This document shows, piece after piece, positions 9,651 through 17,560 of a stretch of DNA of 64,000 bases. Within the stretch, counting starts at the first letter, position 1; each line of letters begins with the position of its first letter. Location: NCBI RefSeq assembly GCF_004786035.1, contig NZ_CP035088.1, forward strand, positions 966,001 through 1,030,000. Reading direction: 5' to 3'. The notes under the pieces were generated by a model, which worked only from the letters and a program-made list of their open reading frames with translations, was not told the origin of the DNA and ran no database searches. This DNA is from Pseudomonas viciae. GTDB taxonomy: Bacteria; Pseudomonadota; Gammaproteobacteria; Pseudomonadales; Pseudomonadaceae. Position numbers and translations under genes: made by a program.

Positions 9651-10030
9651 CGCGGCGAAAGCCGCGTTTTTTTGGGGGTGTGAAAAAGTCATTTCAATCC
9701 CCCCAATCATCCGGCAACAGGAAGCATGCTGCCCTTCTTGCCATTGGGCACTTCTGGCATGGGTGGCGATGCATGTTATGAGTATCAGAGCTTCAGTGGA
9801 TTTCGTACAGAACTTAACAGTTCAGCTAGTGGCTGAAGGTGGATAACTAGGCTATATATCCGCTCAAGTCTCAATGTTGCGGTGAGCGACATGTCTTCAA
9901 AACAAAAACTCAGACGGTACGCGCGTCCAGATATTTTACTGCGGCGATCGTGTCGCTACTGAACTAGCGGGCGATACTGTACGTACGGTATTTGAAGCCG
10001 AAAGCGCTGTCCTCGCCCAACAGACCACGA
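9651..10030 (+). repeat. Direct repeat, copy 2: terminator, leader and Rhs 5' end
   Basis: Second copy of 8217-8653. The terminator hairpin CGCGGCGAAAGCCGCG-T7 and the leader are retained with scattered substitutions. The gap 9562-10376 holds this repeat, the Rhs remnant, a REP unit and, further on, mostly AT-rich sequence without a complete gene. Confidence 0.9.
9891..10030 (+). pseudogene. Truncated second copy of the Rhs gene 5' end
   Basis: Begins with the same ATG TCT TCA AAA as the intact gene, then lacks 56 bases (a frameshifting deletion) so that translation would stop after 23 codons. From CTCAGACGG (9909) to CAGACCACGA (10030) it is identical to the intact gene at 8532-8653; then homology ends abruptly in unrelated AT-rich sequence. 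It is a non-functional remnant of an earlier or displaced Rhs cassette. Confidence 0.85.
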
Positions 10031-10099
10031 TTTTTGAGATCAGGAAAATAGTTATAGCCAGTCTTCCTCGAAGTTAAAGCATCAGGCTGATTGTGTGCC

Positions 10100-10213
10100 C
10101 TAGTGCTCTTTTACGTAACTCCAGTATTTGGGGTTCTGAAATAATCGAATAATTTCTGGCTGTGAGTCGTCAGCATGTTTAAAAAGCGCAGTTCTAAATG
10201 TTATCCACACGCT
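10100..10213 (-). pseudogene. Possible 3' remnant of a gene on the minus strand
   Basis: A 37-codon open stretch between an in-frame TGA at 10214-10216 and a TAG at 10100-10102 reads like the end of a real protein (FRTALFKHADDSQPEIIRLF, then NPKYWSYVKEH). There is no credible start; the ATG just upstream (MKRVDNI) is in another frame and stops at once. It may be a decayed gene tail that came in with the Rhs cassette. I do not recognise the family, and chance cannot be excluded. Confidence 0.25.
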
Positions 10214-10376
10214 TCATGTTCCGCCCTCCAGGCGGCTGTATTGCACGCGAATCTTTACTGTACGCGCCAACTAAATAAGGGCGCCTGCTCGCGATGTCGT
10301 AGGGCTGCCGAGCTGGCGGCCTTGTAGTCGAGGTGTCTACCAGTGCCGGCCAGCCCTTTCGGTTTGGGGCGAGTTG

Positions 10377-10736
10377 CTAGCGTGGATCGGCGATATCCAG
10401 TGCCCGATTCGCCAACAGCTCGCTCAACTCAATCACTTGCTGGATACCCAGAGCAACATGTCGACGAGAACCTTCAAGATCGAACGCCAAGTCGCTGATC
10501 ATGGCGTTGGCCGAGGCCAGGTTTTCGCTGAGGTTGGCGAGCAGGCTTTCGCTGTCGATGCCCTCCACGACAGTGAAGAACTGACCTGCTGATGGAGCTT
10601 TCTTGGCTTTGGCCTGTTCCGGCTTCAAGTAATAATCGAGCGCCCGCTCAGTGGCTTCGTGGAATTTCTCTGGATCGAGGCTTGAGTAGGAAGAGGTGGG
10701 GTCCGATTCTGGGGGATTGGGTGTGGCTTTGAACAT
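10377..10736 (-). CDS. DUF6124 family protein
   Basis: 119-residue cytoplasmic protein of the Pseudomonas family DUF6124, whose function is unknown. It starts MFKATPNPPESDPTSSY, the typical proline-rich opening, followed by a helix (HEATERALDYYLKP) and a longer helical C-terminal half (SLLANLSENLASANAMISDL, then QQVIELSELLANRALDI). Length and pattern fit the family. The ATG at 10734-10736 has AGGAG at 8 bases. It is transcribed alone, convergent with the Rhs remnants, and its leader folds into an unusual structure that overlaps the ribosome-binding site. Confidence 0.85.
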   Translation of the reverse strand: MFKATPNPPESDPTSSYSSLDPEKFHEATERALDYYLKPEQAKAKKAPSAGQFFTVVEGIDSESLLANLSENLASANAMISDLAFDLEGSRRHVALGIQQVIELSELLANRALDIADPR

Positions 10737-10744
10737 TGATGACG

Positions 10745-10829
10745 CTCCTAGGGGTAATGGAGCCGCCAGACATCGCTGCTAAACGAAGAGGGTGGCGACT
10801 GTACGCGGGTTAGCAGACCGGACCCCTAG
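10745..10829 (-). promoter_or_regulatory. Structured leader of the DUF6124 gene (pseudoknot candidate)
   Basis: In the minus-strand RNA an 8-bp helix CUAGGGGU / ACCCCUAG (10829-10822 with 10755-10748) encloses two interleaved 7-bp helices: CUGCUAA / UUAGCAG (10816-10810 with 10782-10776) and GUCGCCA / UGGCGGC (10799-10793 with 10768-10762, one G-U pair). Their A-B-A'-B' order is that of an H-type pseudoknot. The outer helix takes up the first two bases of AGGAG, the gene's ribosome-binding site. A UUCG-capped hairpin AGACC-UUCG-GGUCU lies just upstream (10852-10839). The gap 10737-11410 otherwise holds only a REPIN. The function is inferred; the pairings are seen. Confidence 0.55.
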
Positions 10830-11145
10830 AAGCCGGCAGACCCGAAGGTCTCCCACGCACAACCGCCATTACATGGCAGGCATAAAGACCTGCTCAACAA
10901 TGTGGAGCACTGTGCGTTTAGGGATTCAGGCTGCTAAACCCGACCGCTGATTTTCAGCGACGAGGTAACCATAGAGTCCCGCCCCAAGGCGCACAAGCGG
11001 GCGGATTCTGGCTTAGTTGTAGGCAAAGGCGCAAGGCGACGTAGCCTCAGGATGAACGCTCCTTGTTACTGGGTATTTGTCTGTAAGGCTCAATGCCTGT
11101 CGTGAAGGGGGCGGGTCTTAACACCCATGTCATGGGGCCCCAACC

Positions 11146-11236
11146 TGTGGGAGCAAAGCTTGCTCGCGAAATCGGTGTGCCAGCTTGCCTGGATGTTGGA
11201 TGTGTCGGCCTCTTCGCGAGCAAGCCCGCTCCCACA
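11146..11236. repeat. REPIN
   Basis: TGTGGGAGCAAAGCTTGCTC at 11146 and the inverted TTCGCGAGCAAGCCCGCTCC ending at 11236, about 40 bases apart. The left unit carries the AAGC variant of the loop. It lies between the DUF6124 leader and the small exported-protein gene. Confidence 0.9.
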
Positions 11237-11410
11237 TTGAATGTTGGGTGTTAGTTGGTTTGGAGATAACACTTATTCGAAACCAATCTGTCGCGTTGCG
11301 GCATTTCTAGCGGTTATCGAGCGTCCTATCTGGTGAACCGGCCTGTTCAGAACTAGATTTTCTTGAGCGCCGCCAGGCCCCGGCTTTATCCGGAAAAGAA
11401 GGAAATGGCT

Positions 11411-11662
11411 ATGAATAAGCTGCTACGCATGATGTTTTTGCTAAAGGTGTTGGTGATGCTATCCCTCGGCTCCACGGCTGCGTGGGCCGAATGCGATGAG
11501 CACGAGAAGCACGCGTCGAGTGGCTCGGTGGTTCAGGGTGAGTTGATGCTTGCCGCGACCGATGCGGACGCAGGTGATCCGGATGATGGCGAGGATGATG
11601 ATGGTTCGCCGGTCGACACCCCGGATGATGACGAGGATGCAGAGGGCGATAGCCAGACGTAG
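11411..11662 (+). CDS. Small acidic exported protein, function unknown
   Basis: 83 residues: a hydrophobic Sec signal peptide (LLRMMFLLKVLVMLSLGSTA, cleavage predicted after AWA, about residue 24) followed by a short mature part with one cysteine and an Asp/Glu-rich tail (DPDDGEDDDGSPVDTPDDDE) that makes up most of the C-terminal half. Such a tail could bind Ca2+ or another cation, but that is inference. The start at 11411 is preferred over the ATG two codons upstream because AAGGA is 8 bases before it. It is monocistronic with its own terminator. I recognise no family. Confidence 0.7.
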   Translation: MNKLLRMMFLLKVLVMLSLGSTAAWAECDEHEKHASSGSVVQGELMLAATDADAGDPDDGEDDDGSPVDTPDDDEDAEGDSQT

Positions 11663-11681
11663 ATTTCTGACCTAAAGAAAA

Positions 11682-11727
11682 CCCCTCCAGCCCCAACTGA
11701 TACTCAGTCGGGACTGGAGGGGTTTTT
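11682..11727 (+). terminator. Rho-independent terminator
   Basis: Stem CCCCTCCAG / CTGGAGGGG (11682-11690, 11714-11722) with partial inner pairing, followed by five T. It ends the small exported-protein transcript; the A-rich flank at 11677-11681 lets it act weakly in the other direction too. Confidence 0.88.
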
Positions 11728-11761
11728 CATGCAGGTGCATGACCCAAGGCCAAGACTTACC

Positions 11762-11920
11762 CCCGTGGCGAGGGACTTGCCCCGCTGGACCTGTAGGCGC
11801 TGGCGAAGCCTGCGATCTTTTGATCTTTCGCTTGAGATTCAAGTGGCAGGGGAAAGATCGCAGCCTCGTTGCACTCGACAGCTCCTACAGGCCCGGCGGG
11901 AGCAAGCTCCCTCGTACATT
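11762..11920. repeat. Nested inverted repeat of a second REP family
   Basis: An inner pair TGTAGGCGCTGGCGAAGCCT (from 11792) with its inverted counterpart ending CTCCTACAG at 11890 is nested within an outer pair, CGTGGCGAGGGACTTG (from 11764) and CGGGAGCAAGCTCCCTCG (11897-11914). These are different REP classes from the GCGGGCTTGC type. The element fills the space between the small-gene terminator and the 3' end of dppF. Confidence 0.75.
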
Positions 11921-11923
11921 GCC

Positions 11924-12904
11924 TTATGCCGCGCCTTCGAGGAACTGCTCGGCGTAGTGACACGCCACCTGCCGGTTGTCCAGCAAGCGCAGGGCTGGTT
12001 CTTCGCTCTGGCAGCGCTCGGTGGCGTACGGGCAGCGCTTGTGGAAGGCGCAGCCGGACGGTGGGTTGAGCGGGTTGGGCAGTTCGCCGACGATCTTGAT
12101 CTTCGGCTTGTTCGGGTCCGGGTGGATGGTCGGGGTGGCCGACAGCAGCGCCTGGGTGTACGGGTGCAGCGGGCGGCTGTAGATCGACTCGTTGGGGCCC
12201 ATTTCCACCGGGCGACCGAGGTACATCACCATCACGTCGTCGGCCACGTGTTGCACCACCGCCAGGTTGTGGGAAATGAACACGTAGGCGGTGTTGAATT
12301 CCTCCTGCAAGTCCATGAACAGGTTCAGCACCTGGGCCTGGATCGACACGTCCAGCGCCGACGTCGGCTCGTCCGCCACCAGCACCTTGGGTTGCAGCAT
12401 CATGGCGCGGGCCAGGGCGATGCGCTGGCGCTGGCCGCCGGAGAACATGTGCGGGTAGCGCTGGTAATGCTCGGGGCGCAGGCCCACCTGTTTCATCATC
12501 GCCTGGACTTTTTCCCGCCGCTCGGTGGCCGACAGGTTGGTGTTGATCAGCAACGGCTCGGCCAGTTGATCACCGACTTTCTGCCGTGGGTTGAGGGATG
12601 CGTACGGGCTCTGGAACACCATCTGCACGTCTTTGCGCAATTGCTTGCGTTCGGCTTTGTTGGCGCCGGTCACTTCCTGGCCGGCGATTTTCAAGGAGCC
12701 GGTGGACGGTTCCTCGATCAGCGTCAGGGCCCGGGCGAGGGTGGATTTGCCGCAACCGGATTCACCGACCACGGCCAGGGTCTTGCCGGCCTCCAGTTCG
12801 AACGACACGCCATTGAGGGCGCGCACGATCGCATGGCCCTTGAACATGCCGCGGGACACTTCGTAGTGACGGGTCAGGTCACGGGCGGTAAGTACGACGG
12901 CCAT
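11924..12904 (-). CDS. dppF: Di/tripeptide ABC transporter, ATP-binding subunit DppF
   Basis: One of the two ATPases that drive di- and tripeptide import. 326 residues; Walker A GESGCGKST at about 48-56, ABC signature MFSGGQRQR, Walker B VLVADEPTSALD, and the C-terminal oligopeptide-transporter extension with the cysteines of GCAFHKRCPYATERC (an iron-sulfur site in some homologues). The ATG at 12902-12904 overlaps the stop of dppD (TGATG) with AGGAGGT upstream; the in-frame GTG one codon earlier is an alternative. It is the last gene of the dpp transcription unit. Confidence 0.95.
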   Translation of the reverse strand: MAVVLTARDLTRHYEVSRGMFKGHAIVRALNGVSFELEAGKTLAVVGESGCGKSTLARALTLIEEPSTGSLKIAGQEVTGANKAERKQLRKDVQMVFQSPYASLNPRQKVGDQLAEPLLINTNLSATERREKVQAMMKQVGLRPEHYQRYPHMFSGGQRQRIALARAMMLQPKVLVADEPTSALDVSIQAQVLNLFMDLQEEFNTAYVFISHNLAVVQHVADDVMVMYLGRPVEMGPNESIYSRPLHPYTQALLSATPTIHPDPNKPKIKIVGELPNPLNPPSGCAFHKRCPYATERCQSEEPALRLLDNRQVACHYAEQFLEGAA

Positions 12905-13872
12905 CACGCCACCTCCTGGTTCAACGGGTAGAAGCAGCGGGCGAGGCTGTTGGATTTCGGGTCAAGGGCCGGGCGTTGCTGGCGGCAGTTATCCTGCACG
13001 TACGGGCAGCGCGGCGACAGCAGGCAACCTTGCGGGCGGTCATAGCGACCGGGGACGATGCCGGGCAAGGTCGCCAGGCGCTCGGCGCCCATGCTGTGCT
13101 CCGGAATCGCCGCCAGCAGTGCTTCGCTGTACGGGTGGGCGGGAATGTCGAACAGCTCGGGCACCTTGCCCACTTCCACCGCTTGGCCGGCGTACATCAC
13201 GCACACGCGCTGGGCGGTTTCAGCGACCACGGCGAGGTCGTGGGTGATCAGTACCAGGCCCATGTCCTGCTCTTTTTGCAGGGCCAGCAGTAGGTCCATG
13301 ATCTGCGCCTGGATGGTCACGTCCAGGGCGGTGGTCGGTTCGTCGGCGATCAACAGTTTCGGCTCGCCGGCAATCGCCATGGCAATCGCCACACGCTGGC
13401 TCATACCGCCGGACAGTTGGTGCGGGTAGGCGTTCATGCGGCTGGCGGCGCCCGGGATCTCGACTTTTTCCAGCAGTTCGATGGCGCGCTTGCGGGCGGC
13501 CTTGCCGGACATTTTCAGGTGCAGGCGCAGCACTTCTTCGATCTGGAAACCCACGGTGTAGCTGGGGTTGAGCGCGGTCATCGGGTCCTGGAAGACCATC
13601 GCCAAGTCTTTGCCGACGATCTGCCGACGTTGGCGGTTGCTCAGCTTGAGCATGTTCTTGCCGTCGAAGTTCAGCGCATCGGCGGTGACGATGCCGGGGT
13701 GCTCGATCAGGCCCATCAGCGCCATCATGGTCACCGATTTACCCGAGCCTGATTCGCCGACGATGGCCAGTACTTCGCCTTTTTCCACGGTCAGGTCCAG
13801 ACCGTCGACCACCGGCACGGCGGTGGCGTCGCCGAAGCGAACGTTGAGATTCTTGATTTCTAACAGTGACAT
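12904..13872 (-). CDS. dppD: Di/tripeptide ABC transporter, ATP-binding subunit DppD
   Basis: Second ATPase of the peptide importer, 322 residues. Walker A GESGSGKS at about 40-47, signature LSGGMSQR, Walker [13 protein letters not shown], and the C-terminal cysteine motif [17 protein letters not shown]. The start is the ATG at 13870-13872 behind AGGAGA; an ATG 45 bases upstream would extend into dppC. It pairs with DppF on the DppB/DppC channel. Confidence 0.95.
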   Translation of the reverse strand: MSLLEIKNLNVRFGDATAVPVVDGLDLTVEKGEVLAIVGESGSGKSVTMMALMGLIEHPGIVTADALNFDGKNMLKLSNRQRRQIVGKDLAMVFQDPMTALNPSYTVGFQIEEVLRLHLKMSGKAARKRAIELLEKVEIPGAASRMNAYPHQLSGGMSQRVAIAMAIAGEPKLLIADEPTTALDVTIQAQIMDLLLALQKEQDMGLVLITHDLAVVAETAQRVCVMYAGQAVEVGKVPELFDIPAHPYSEALLAAIPEHSMGAERLATLPGIVPGRYDRPQGCLLSPRCPYVQDNCRQQRPALDPKSNSLARCFYPLNQEVA

Positions 13873-13882
13873 GGGAATCTCC

Positions 13883-14794
13883 TCAGGCGGCATTCTTGAG
13901 TTTCGGGTCCAGCGCATCGCGCAGACCGTCGCCCATCAGGTTGATTGCCAGCACGCTGAGCAAAATGGTCAAACCGGGCAGGCTCACCACCCACCAGGCG
14001 CGTTCGATGTAGTCGCGGGCAGAGGCAAGCATGGTGCCCCACTCCGGGGTTGGCGGCTGGACGCCCAGGCCGAGGAAGCCCAGGGCGGCGGCGTCGAGGA
14101 TCGCCGAGGAAAAGCTCAGGGTCGCCTGCACGATCAGCGGCGCCATGCAGTTGGGCAGCACGGTGATGAACATCAGGCGCGGCAGGCCGGCACCGGCCAG
14201 GCGGGCGGCGGTCACGTAGTCGCGGTTCAGCTCGCCCATCACGGCGGCGCGGGTCAGGCGCACGTAGGACGGCAGCGAGACGATGGCGATGGCGATCACG
14301 GTGTTGATCAGGCCTGGGCCGAGGATGGCGACAATCGCCACGGCCAGCAGCAGCGAAGGCAGGGCCAGCATGATGTCCATCAGGCGCATGATGGTCGGGC
14401 CGAGGATGCGCGGGAAGAACCCGGCGAACAACCCCAGCAGGATGCCCGGGATCAGCGACATCACCACCGACGACAAGCCGATCAGCAGCGACAGGCGCGA
14501 ACCCTGGATCAGGCGCGAGAGCAAATCGCGGCCCAGTTCGTCGGTGCCCAGCAGGAACTGGAGCTGCCCGCCTTCGAGCCAGGCCGGCGGCGTCAGCAGG
14601 AAGTCGCGGTATTGCTCGCTCGGGTCATGGGGGGCGACCCAGGGTGCGAAGAGCGCGCAGAACACCACCAGGATCATGAACATCAACCCGGCCACGGCGC
14701 CCTTGTTGCGGGAAAACGCGTGCCAGAATTCTTTGTACGGGGATGGGTACAGCAGGCTTTGATCGACTGCTACCGCGGTAGTTGGAGTACTCAT
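13883..14794 (-). CDS. dppC: Di/tripeptide ABC transporter, permease DppC
   Basis: Inner-membrane channel subunit, 303 residues. N-terminal cytoplasmic segment, first membrane helix at about 38-60 ([20 protein letters not shown]), the oligopeptide-permease [10 protein letters not shown] motif, then further helices and the EAA loop [14 protein letters not shown]. The ATG at 14792-14794 is chosen by the length of homologues; its ribosome-binding site is weak. It lies 10 bases after dppB. Confidence 0.94.
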   Translation of the reverse strand: MSTPTTAVAVDQSLLYPSPYKEFWHAFSRNKGAVAGLMFMILVVFCALFAPWVAPHDPSEQYRDFLLTPPAWLEGGQLQFLLGTDELGRDLLSRLIQGSRLSLLIGLSSVVMSLIPGILLGLFAGFFPRILGPTIMRLMDIMLALPSLLLAVAIVAILGPGLINTVIAIAIVSLPSYVRLTRAAVMGELNRDYVTAARLAGAGLPRLMFITVLPNCMAPLIVQATLSFSSAILDAAALGFLGLGVQPPTPEWGTMLASARDYIERAWWVVSLPGLTILLSVLAINLMGDGLRDALDPKLKNAA

Positions 14795-14804
14795 GGTTTT
14801 GATC

Positions 14805-15815
14805 TCAGCGCTGGTGACGGATGCGTGGGTTGGCAAAGCCGTAGAGGATGTCCACGACGAAGTTGACCAGAATCACCAGGCAGGCGATTAACAGGATGCC
14901 GTTCTGCACCACGGGATAGTCCCGGGCGCCAATGGCTTCGATCAGCCACTTGCCGATGCCCGGCCAGGAGAAGATCGTTTCGGTCAGGACCGCACCGGCC
15001 AGCAGGGTGCCGACTTGCAGGCCGACCACGGTCAGCACCGGGATCAACGCGTTGCGCAGGCCGTGCACGAACACCACGCGCGACGGCGACAGGCCTTTGG
15101 CACGGGCGGTGCGGATGTAGTCTTCGCGCAGCACTTCGAGCATCGAAGAGCGGGTCATGCGGGCGATCACCGCCAGCGGAATGGTGCCCAACACGATGGC
15201 GGGCAGGATCAGGTGGTGCAGCGCGTCGAGGAACGCCCCCGGCTCATCGGCCAGCAGGGTGTCGATCAGCATGAAGCCGGTCCGCGGCTCGATGTCGTAG
15301 AGCAGATCGATCCGTCCGGACACCGGGGTCCAGCCCAGGGACACCGAGAAGAACATGATCAGGATCAGGCCCCACCAGAAGATCGGCATTGAGTATCCCG
15401 CCAGGGAGATGCCCATCACCCCATGGTCGAACAGGGATCCTCGCTTGAGTGCCGCGATCACCCCGGCCAAAAGGCCCAGGATACCGGCGAACAACAGGGC
15501 GGCCATGGACAGTTCCAGGGTCGCGGGAAACAGAGAGCTGAACTCGGTCCATACGCTTTCACGGGTACGCAGCGATTCGCCGAGATCGCCCTGGGCCAGT
15601 TTGCCGATGTAGTCCAGGTACTGGGCATACAGCGGTTTATTGAGGCCAAGGCGTTCCATTGCCTGAGCATGCATTTCGGGATCGACCCGACGTTCGCCCA
15701 TCATCACTTCCACGGGGTCGCCGGGGATCATGCGAATCAACGCGAAAGTCAGCAAGGTGATGCCGAAGAACGTGGGGATCAATAATCCCAGTCGGCGGGC
15801 AATAAAACTAAACAT
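14805..15815 (-). CDS. dppB: Di/tripeptide ABC transporter, permease DppB
   Basis: Second channel subunit, 336 residues, starting MFSFIARRLGLLIPTFFGIT, the standard DppB opening with helix 1 at about 9-29, then RMIPGDPVEVMMG and, later, the EAA loop YIRTARAKGLSPSRVV. It is the first permease gene after dppA4, with 74 bases between them, and is followed closely by dppC, D and F in one transcription unit. Confidence 0.95.
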   Translation of the reverse strand: MFSFIARRLGLLIPTFFGITLLTFALIRMIPGDPVEVMMGERRVDPEMHAQAMERLGLNKPLYAQYLDYIGKLAQGDLGESLRTRESVWTEFSSLFPATLELSMAALLFAGILGLLAGVIAALKRGSLFDHGVMGISLAGYSMPIFWWGLILIMFFSVSLGWTPVSGRIDLLYDIEPRTGFMLIDTLLADEPGAFLDALHHLILPAIVLGTIPLAVIARMTRSSMLEVLREDYIRTARAKGLSPSRVVFVHGLRNALIPVLTVVGLQVGTLLAGAVLTETIFSWPGIGKWLIEAIGARDYPVVQNGILLIACLVILVNFVVDILYGFANPRIRHQR

Positions 15816-15889
15816 CTTCAGGTGTACCTCATCAGCCGGTTAGGCGTGCCCGGCGGCCCTTGGGTAAGGGATGCCGGGCGTTTTCTTAT

Positions 15890-17485
15890 CTACTTCACCT
15901 GGGTGGTGGCGAAGTTATTGGTGGTGAGCGGGCTAATCACATAACCCTCTACGTTGTTGCGCATTGCCGTGAACATCCGGGTGTGGGCCATGCTGATCCA
16001 CGGTTGGTCCTGGTTGAAAATCACCTGGGCCTGTTCATAGAGCTTGGTACGCTCCTCAGGGTTCACCGTGGCGCGGGCCTGATCAATCAGCGCCTGGAAT
16101 TTTTCGTTGCACCAGCGCGCGTAGTTTTCGCCGTTCTTGGCGGCCTCGCAACTGAGCATAGGCGTCAGGAAGTTATCCGGGTCGCCGTTATCGCCCGCCC
16201 ATCCGGCGGAGACCATGTCGTGCTCGCCGTTTTTCGCGCGCTTGAGCATTTCGCCCCATTCCATCACGCGGATGTCGACTTTGATCCCGACCTTGGCCAG
16301 GTCGGCCTGCATCATCTGCGCGCCGAGCATCGGGTTGGGGTTGGTCGGGCCGCCGCCGTTGCGGGTGAACAGGGTGAACACGGTGCCTTCCGGTACGCCG
16401 GCTTCCTTGAGCAACTCACGGGCCTTGTCCAGGTTGCGGGGTGGGTTCTTCAGGTCGTGGTTGAAGCCCAGCAGGGTTGGCGGATACGGGTTGACCGCGA
16501 CGGTGGCGTTGCCCTTGCCGAACAGGGCGTTGACGTAGGCTTCCTTGTCGAAGGCCAGGTCGATGGCTTTGCGCACCCGCACGTCGCTCATGTATTTGTG
16601 GCTGGTGTTCAGCGCGGTGTAGGAGACGGTCATCGCGTCCAGTTCAGCGACCTTCAGGTTCGGGTCTTTCTTGATGCTGGGGATGTCGTCGGGTTTGGGA
16701 TACAGCGCGATCTGGCACTCGTTGGTCTTGAGCTTTTGCATGCGCACGTTGTTGTCGGTGGCGATCGCCAGCACCAGGGCATCGGCTGGCGGCTTGCCAC
16801 GGAAGTAGTCCGGGTTGGCCTTGAAGCGCACCTGGGCATCCTTGTTGTAGCGCTGGAAGACGAACGGCCCGGTGCCCACTGGTTTGCTGTTGAGATCGCC
16901 GGCCTTATTGGCCTTGAGCAACTGGTCGGCGTATTCGGCCGGGTAGATCGAGGAGAAGGCCATGGCGATGTCGGCCAGGAATGGCGCTTCGCGGCGGGTC
17001 AGGCTGAACTTGACCGTGTGCTCGTCGACTTTCTCGACGCTCTTGAGCAGTTCTTTGAAGCCCATGCTTTCAAAGTAGGGGAAACCCACGCTCGACAGTT
17101 TGTGCCATGGGTGATTCGGGTCCAGTTGGCGCTGGAAACTCCAGACCACGTCGTCGGCGTTCATGTCGCGGGTCGGCTTGAAGTAGTCGGTGGTGTGGAA
17201 CTTGACGCCCTTGCGCAGGTGGAAGGTGTACGTCAGGCCATCGTCACTGATGTCCCAGGATTCGGCCAGGGCCGGAATCACTTCGGTGGTGCCGGGCTTG
17301 AAGTCGGCCAGGCGGTTGAAAATGGTTTCTGCCACGGCGTCGGCAGTGACTGCAGTCGTGTACTGGACCATGTCGAAGCCTTCCGGGCTGGCTTCTGTGC
17401 AAACCACCAGGGGTTTGGCCGTGGCGCCAACGGCGACACTCAGCAGCGCGGCAGCGATGGCGGCGCGTAGGGGATTCATGTTCAT
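15890..17485 (-). CDS. dppA4: Peptide ABC transporter substrate-binding protein (DppA4-like)
   Basis: Periplasmic binding protein of the SBP_bac_5 family, 531 residues, with a Sec signal peptide (LRAAIAAALLSVAVGATA, cut before KPLVVC) and the family landmarks ASPEGFDMVQYTTAVTADA near the N-terminus and NPNEP-like FKANPDYFRG in the middle. It delivers peptides to DppBCDF. The start is the ATG at 17483-17485 with AGAGGA 7 bases upstream; a TTG two codons earlier is less likely. The symbol is by position: it sits between opdP and dppB as dppA4 does in P. aeruginosa. It is the most divergent of the four paralogues here. Confidence 0.9.
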   Translation of the reverse strand: MNMNPLRAAIAAALLSVAVGATAKPLVVCTEASPEGFDMVQYTTAVTADAVAETIFNRLADFKPGTTEVIPALAESWDISDDGLTYTFHLRKGVKFHTTDYFKPTRDMNADDVVWSFQRQLDPNHPWHKLSSVGFPYFESMGFKELLKSVEKVDEHTVKFSLTRREAPFLADIAMAFSSIYPAEYADQLLKANKAGDLNSKPVGTGPFVFQRYNKDAQVRFKANPDYFRGKPPADALVLAIATDNNVRMQKLKTNECQIALYPKPDDIPSIKKDPNLKVAELDAMTVSYTALNTSHKYMSDVRVRKAIDLAFDKEAYVNALFGKGNATVAVNPYPPTLLGFNHDLKNPPRNLDKARELLKEAGVPEGTVFTLFTRNGGGPTNPNPMLGAQMMQADLAKVGIKVDIRVMEWGEMLKRAKNGEHDMVSAGWAGDNGDPDNFLTPMLSCEAAKNGENYARWCNEKFQALIDQARATVNPEERTKLYEQAQVIFNQDQPWISMAHTRMFTAMRNNVEGYVISPLTTNNFATTQVK

Positions 17486-17506
17486 CGTCAATCCTCTGCA
17501 ATCGGT

Positions 17507-17552
17507 TGAATGGCAAAAGCCGAACGGTCGACCTCGTGAGTCGACCGTTCGG
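17507..17552 (-). terminator. Strong hairpin between opdP and dppA4
   Basis: A perfect 13-bp inverted repeat CCGAACGGTCGAC / GTCGACCGTTCGG (17520-17532, 17540-17552) with a 7-base loop is followed on the minus strand by GCTTTTGCC. It can end the opdP transcript or let only part of it continue into dppA4. Confidence 0.75.
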
Positions 17553-17560
17553 TGCAGCGT

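Noticed and set aside
10201..10209. Perfect DnaA box TTATCCACA
   Set aside because: Isolated; other copies occur by chance inside genes (for example near 20728, 26912 and 59190), and there is no cluster, AT-rich unwinding region or origin gene.
8207..10740. Rhs and DUF6124 region as a genomic island with integrase and attachment sites
   Set aside because: No integrase, tRNA gene or flanking direct repeats other than the Rhs module itself; the region is better explained by local cassette turnover.
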